Of a stretch of DNA of 64,000 nucleotides, positions 1-64,000 are shown piece by piece; position 1 is the first letter of the stretch; each line of letters starts with the position of its first letter. Origin of the DNA: Zhengitettix transpicula (Eukaryota; Arthropoda; Insecta; Orthoptera; Tetrigidae). The position numbers were made by a program, and so were the translations under genes. The DNA lies in assembly GCA_037074705.1 (NCBI GenBank), contig CM073590.1, forward strand, positions 133,443,600 to 133,507,599, given 5' to 3'. The notes under the pieces are model-generated. The model saw only the letters and a program-made list of their open reading frames with translations, had not been told where the DNA came from and did not search any database.

Positions 1-509
1 CTGTACAACAGACAATAATAGAAAATAATTTTGAAAATACAAAATTTGGAATGAGCAAACATTTGAACAACTGTTGTGATCTTTGTCAATACTATAGACA
101 GACTAAAATGATGTGGCAAATATTACAAAACATTACATAGAATATGAATGCAAGATATAAATTAACAAAGATTATTTACTACACCATCATTATGATCGAG
201 AGGCAAGAAACCATCATTATGATACCATTTCAGTCTGCCTATAGTATTGACGCAGACTACAACAGTTAATTGAAACTTCTACTAACTTTTAAATTTTGTA
301 TTCTTCAAAATTATTTTCTCTTAGTCTTTTATGTGGGTCATTAATTACTTGTGTTATTTGTCTTTACAGATATTAATTGTGTTTTTTTTATATAATTCTA
401 ATTATTGGAGGTGCTATCCTTCCTTGGGAGATAGAACTAGCATGACATTGGTCTCTTGTGGAACAACGATGACAACTTAAAAAATACTAAATAAATAATC
501 AAACTGACA

Positions 510-527
510 TCACACACACACACACAC
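510..527. repeat. Short (CA)n tract
   Basis: Alternating CA dinucleotides in the upstream intron, next to the fold-back-like sequence at 540. Confidence 0.8.
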
Positions 528-534
528 ATAACAC

Positions 535-1025
535 TTAAGGAGAAGGTGACGAGGTCAAATTATATAATAGATTTGGATAGGAAAGAGAGACAGCAATGCT
601 GACTTATCTGAAATCAATAGTTGGTAGATGTATTGGACAAAGGTTGGGACTATGCTTCGAAGAAAGCATATGCTTTAAGAAAGTAATACGCTCAAAGGAA
701 GCATATGTTATGTAGCATCTGTAAAGATAAATAACACACGTAATTAATGACTCCTAAAAAAGACTAATAGAAAATTATTTTGAACGATACAAATTATTCA
801 TAATTAAAATCCTTAACATTTGTAATTATTCTGTAATGAATGCTGCAAACTCTTCACTCTCTCTGCTCTATCCATTCCACCCTCTACACCTAATAAGACT
901 GGTTATATTTGTTAGAACTTGTGTATGGTAGCTCAGTTGGTAGAGCATTTGCATACAAAGCAAAAGTACCTTCAGTTTGCTGAATATTTTCAGTGTTTCC
1001 TTATTCTTCCTTTCCTTTCTATGCC
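535..1025 (+). repeat. Repeat element with a tRNA-like segment (relic)
   Basis: Begins with the gaggtcaaatta and ggataggaaagagagacag motifs found in other fold-back copies (for example 16150). It contains paired AGCATATG motifs, a tRNA-like segment at about 921-985 (A-box-like TAGCTCAGTTGG, then an anticodon-arm-like TTTGC/GCAAA stem) and the tail aatattttcagt.ttcctt seen after the tRNA-like units near 9575 and 9945. The B box is degraded, so it is probably not a working tRNA gene. Confidence 0.5.
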
Positions 1026-1225
1026 TTCAACATCTGTTCCTTTGAGTTTATTACAATGAGTAAAGCATATGCTATCTTCAGAGCATGTTTCCAACCTATA
1101 TTTATTCACTATTGAATTATCAAATGTAACTTTGCCACTTAATAATTAAAATCCTTAACATTTGTATATTGTACATTTACATATACATATACATTGTATA
1201 ATTTGTATTCTAATGAAAAAAATAA

Positions 1226-1460
1226 AAGGTGGTGCCTTACCTGAAGTTCAGTATTATCACTCGGGAGAAAATGAAGTTCTTCAATTTTTTGGAGGCATTA
1301 GCATCCTTCTTCAGCTGAAAAGAAGTTAAATTCCATGCGCTTGCCAGCTGTGTTACTTCTTTCTCCTGAAGAAGGAGGCTAATTCCTCCAAAAATTTGAA
1401 GAACTTCATTTTCTCCTTAGTGGCAACACCAATCTTCATCTTTCAGGGTAAGCCACCTTT
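1226..1460. repeat. Fold-back (inverted repeat) element
   Basis: The two arms are near-complementary: AGGTGGTGCCTTACCTGA and GAGAAAATGAAGTTCTTCAA on the left mirror TTGAAGAACTTCATTTTCTC and the AAGCCACCTT end on the right. It contains the CTGAAGAAGGAGGC core shared with other fold-backs in the window. Confidence 0.75.
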
Positions 1461-1499
1461 CTCTCTTTCCTTTCCATACAAATTATTTTAATTATTTTG

Positions 1500-2660
1500 C
1501 CATTGTGACTTTATTACAATTAAATATAGATATAGACCTGGTCACACAAGAACACCCACCTTATACCTACACACAAATATCCATAAGCGTGGTGTCACAG
1601 ATCACCAAATTTCCATTGGCTGCAACTCCCACATTGAAAGGATTTCTGCTTTGGTGCCACCAACCAATAGTGGAAAAACTACATTCCTTCATTCCAAGAC
1701 ACAAACAATTTCCTCAGTTGGCTCCATTAACTCCCAAAACTATTTCTACCAGATCCCCTACTGTTTAATGTAGATAAAGTCTCCCTTTACACTACTGCTC
1801 CACACACTAATGGCCTGAGGCACTTTAATGTTTCTATTCTCACTGGACACCTAATTCCTTCCCAATGACTGACTTTCTGATTACCCTTACTCAGTTAGTT
1901 CTACCCAGGAATTACTTTTCTTTCCAAAACAACAAAGAAGTGACACAGCTATGGGCACCTAAATGGTTCCCTCCTTTGTCAAGATTTAATGGGACAGTGA
2001 CACTTAAATCCCTCTCAGCTGAAGTATTTAACCTGGTTATAGTTCATAGATGATGTTTTTGTACTATAAATGATTTATACAAAACCTAAACACCAAATTC
2101 CCCATTAACTACACTTGGAAGTATTCTTCCATCAAAATCACATTTTTTTATGTTTATGTACACCTCAGTTCTAGTCTAATCACCAAATCAGTTCCACTTC
2201 AAATCTACCAACACCTTACAATATATTCATGTCACCATCTGTGGATGACATGAATCAGATCCTCAGTGCTTTCTTAAATAAAAAATCCTACAGTCCTCCT
2301 TCAGAAACATATGTCATGTACCCTATCCTTTGTACAACTACCTAAACTCTCCTTGACCATTATTGAAAATGTTGTTCCCTCTTGGACTACAAAAATACCA
2401 CTCCATTCTCTGCCTAGCCTACACTGGACTTCTATCTAGCCCAGATATAAAAAATTTTCTTCCCACAACACACACTTCATGTCCTATGGTTGTGTTTAGA
2501 TGCCCTACCAACATCCACATTATCCTTGTCCACCCTTCATACTCCCCCACTTAAGCTGGATTACCAGCCTTGAGATAGGAAAAGGTGTCATGCCTGCCCT
2601 ATTCTTCAACCTAGTACAATCCTCCAAAAACCCTTCCCAAAATAAAATAAAACATTACCT
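1500..2660 (+). mobile_element. Penelope-like retroelement fragment (decayed)
   Basis: A C-rich + strand block that does not look like the surrounding introns. From about 2360 to 2660 it matches the segment at 15075-15360 base for base over long stretches (tccattctc, acactggac, atccttgtccaccctt, gtgcctgccctat-type blocks). Translated pieces resemble the region between reverse transcriptase and GIY-YIG domains of Penelope-like elements, including RCHACPILQPST. Stops and frameshifts are frequent. Confidence 0.6.
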
Positions 2661-2754
2661 GCCTTTGTGACTCTAAAAATTATGTTAATTATTCTGCTGT
2701 TTTTTCAAATGTATAATGAGAATTTATTTTTTGTATTCAAATTTTTTTCTACAG

Positions 2755-61986
<59,232 letters not shown>

Positions 61987-61989
61987 GTA

Positions 61990-62190
61990 AGTTATATATA
62001 ATATTAGTAAGGATATGGCATTGTCAAAAATAATTGTGATATTGGTTTGGAAAGGAAAGAGAAATAGCTGGCGGCTTACCTTAAAGTGAAGTACGGTGTA
62101 GCCATAGCGAACCGAAGTTAGATCTCCAAATTTTCAGAGCCTTCTTCAGGAAGGAGGCTACACTGTACTTCACTTTCAATAAGCCACAAG

Positions 62191-62250
<60 letters not shown>
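61990..62250. repeat. Fold-back element with (TA)n, relative of 48128-48365
   Basis: TTAAAGTGAAGTACGGTGTA is mirrored by TACACTGTACTTCACTTTCA around CTTCTTCAGGAAGGAGGC. A (TA)n run (62192-62248) follows. Confidence 0.8.
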
Positions 62251-62251
<1 letters not shown>

Positions 62252-62629
62252 AATAATTTATAAACTAGCTTTTATTATCATTGATAATAATTTATAATAT
62301 AATATGAATGTGGCGTTTTTAAATGAAAAAAACTATTACGTGAAAACTATTAAACAAGATTTATTAACCATTTTAAAACAAGTATAAAATACACAAAATA
62401 TTTGGGATCTCAGGGTCTTGAACTGGGTTTGATAAATGGCAGAATTCATATAATCAAAATTACATTTACTTTTTATGGAAATCAATGCGTCTGAACATAG
62501 ACGAAATTTGTTGCGGACGAAATAATACTAAAGATTGAATTTAAACAATTTTAATTTTATCAAGAATTAAGGATCTCATTTTATTGATAATTAAATAATT
62601 AAAGAACGATCTGACTTTTATCTTTTAAA

Positions 62630-63250
62630 CACGGTTTACAAATGATTTTAAAGTTTTTCTCTACTTACGGCCGCCCAGGTCTCTTTTTAGCTTTTCGTGC
62701 ACAATTTTGGGGACATCACTGATTCTAAGTACTCACAGACTCTAAATGTTCACAGGCTCTAATTGGCGTTGTTTGTTAACAAATTGGTTGGTTCTCGATA
62801 CTTTACTGCAACCTGGATTTGTACATCTCATGACTTTAGTTGAAAATGGACTTCATTGGTTCGTCTATAACCAGCATGATGAATCTGCGCTCGACCACCG
62901 AATACACACTAGTTGCTCTGTCTCCTTCCCGACTGAATATTGCTTTACTTTTTAATATTTGAAAGCATGTTTGTGACTGGACCACATTCTTTCGTTCTGA
63001 CTGCCGACTGTAAAACTTTTCGTCTGATCTATTCGCTGTCTCCTGCCCGACTGAACTGTTCGTCTCGTAAATTTTGAGTGCGTAAAAAAAACCCTCTCGA
63101 CCAACCAACAATGTTTTCTTTGCCTTGCCAGTTTGTTGCGGCGTCTGCTCTATATCCACTAATAATGAGTCCTCTACAATTCAACTTTTCAATTAGAACA
63201 ATACCTTAATTACCAATTACTACATTACACCCCAAATTCCGTTTGAGAAA
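62630..63250 (-). other. GC-richer block, possibly a retroelement leader
   Basis: Clearly less AT-rich than its surroundings. On the minus strand it has imperfect internal repeats (CAGTCGGGCAGGAGACAG and CAGTCGGGAAGGAGACAG) and could start at TGTAATGTAGTAATTGG near 63228. I see no primer-binding site or coding motif, so it stays unassigned. Confidence 0.35.
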
Positions 63251-63689
63251 GGAAATGTCTGGACTTAACTCTTCGAAAACTGAATTTTATTTATTTTTTT
63301 CTTTCTTCTACAATTTTGCCCTAATTTGTCAGATCGCTCGGAAACTTATACCTAATTACCATTCATTTAAAAGATTTACACATTCCTGTCAAATATTGGT
63401 GCAACTTATTATTTGTTTGAATATCCAAATGGTCGAGATCCTACAATTTATTACGGTTTAGAATTAATTGTGCATTCCTTAAAACTAATGCCACAAAATA
63501 AAATTTTAAAAAAAATTATTATTATTTTTTTTAAAATAATTATTATTAACTTAATTTAGATTCATTTAATTTTTAATTAACATTCATCTTAAACATCTAT
63601 GCTGTCTCTTAATCTGAAGTAAGCTTTGACCTACTTTCTCCAGATGATGTCAGCTGTTTGTTTGTTTACATCTCCCTCTCCATGTTAAC

Positions 63690-63935
63690 TGTCTCACATG
63701 ACAGCAGCAAAGTGCCACGCCCCCTTTTCTTTACACAACAAATGTTACTTAAGACAAAACATCTACATCAACACAAAATTTAAGATCGCCCACGTGACAG
63801 CTTTAACATGCCACACCCCTCTTTCTCTGCATATTAACCTATGTTCAATCATCATCACAACATCTACTTCAATACTCAAATTAAATTCACTCATGTGACA
63901 GCTTAACATGCCACGCCCCTTTTTCTCCTTTTCAA
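63690..63935. repeat. Tandem repeat of about 100 bp, three copies
   Basis: The block GTGACAGCTTTAACATGCCA with CACCCCT recurs at about 63696 (variant ATGACAGCAGCAAAGTGCCA), 63794 and 63895, each followed by ACATCTAC-type text where enough sequence remains. Confidence 0.75.
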
Positions 63936-64000
63936 ACATTTAATTTACATCTCTCCAAATTATCTTAAACTATTTCATCTTATTTCTACACCTCCTCTAT

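Noticed and set aside
1505..2554. Small open frames as host genes
   Set aside because: They lie in a decayed Penelope-like element, in several frames with stops, and have no conserved host domain.
1..2754. The missing first half of Ig i1
   Set aside because: I looked for a VEWF.NG-type exon with a phase-1 donor upstream of exon 1 and found none, so it must lie before the window.

Overview
The window is an internal piece of one animal muscle gene on the + strand: the kettin/sallimus (insect titin I-band) gene, probably sls. I reconstruct 36 coding exons from 2755 to 61986, about 7.3 kb of coding sequence. All 35 internal junctions keep reading frame. The exons encode the second half of one immunoglobulin (Ig) domain, 18 more complete Ig domains (called i1 to i19 here), and the start of the next linker. 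Most Igs are joined by a linker of roughly 35 residues with a core like ESQHPEGLEKIQYLEDSSR, the hallmark of arthropod kettin. The gene runs off both ends: the first half of i1 lies upstream and the linker after i19 continues downstream. No start codon, stop codon, promoter or polyadenylation site of this gene is visible.

The organism is most likely an insect. The evidence is the kettin-type Ig-linker repeat, very AT-rich introns, and many insect-type transposon remnants. I cannot name the order or species. About 89% of the window is intron.

Layout of the gene: 2755-14738 holds i1 to i6 in short paired exons, with longer introns before exons 2 and 4. From 14739 to 31210 come i7 to i10, including a 5.4 kb intron full of retroelement debris. 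From 31211 to 45437 come i11 to i15, including a single-exon Ig (i14) and two neighbouring GC-AG introns. From 46736 to 61986 come i16 to i19, where one inter-Ig linker is almost lost. The basic module is a first-half exon (usually 255 or 258 nt: linker plus Ig strands up to the conserved VEWF.NG) followed by a second-half exon of exactly 144 nt (DFGYVALD to the end of the Ig). Almost all these boundaries are phase 1.

The introns hold an unusually varied mobile-element record: Penelope-like elements with a GIY-YIG end, jockey-like and other non-LTR retrotransposon fragments on both strands, an LTR piece with a primer-binding site, a pogo/Tigger-like transposon with TA duplications, a mariner deletion derivative, a hAT transposase relic, many fold-back elements, tRNA-like sequences, tandem repeats and about ten long (TA)n tracts. 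None of the element reading frames is intact.

The protein is expected to lie along thin filaments near the Z-disc and in the I-band of striated muscle, each Ig-linker unit contacting actin. I see no second host gene and nothing resembling a new enzymatic or defence system. The most notable host-gene features are the paired GC-AG introns, the uneven loss of Ig core cysteines, the lost linker and the fixed 144-nt exon. The most notable element features are cloverleaf-competent tRNA-like sequences inside fold-back elements.
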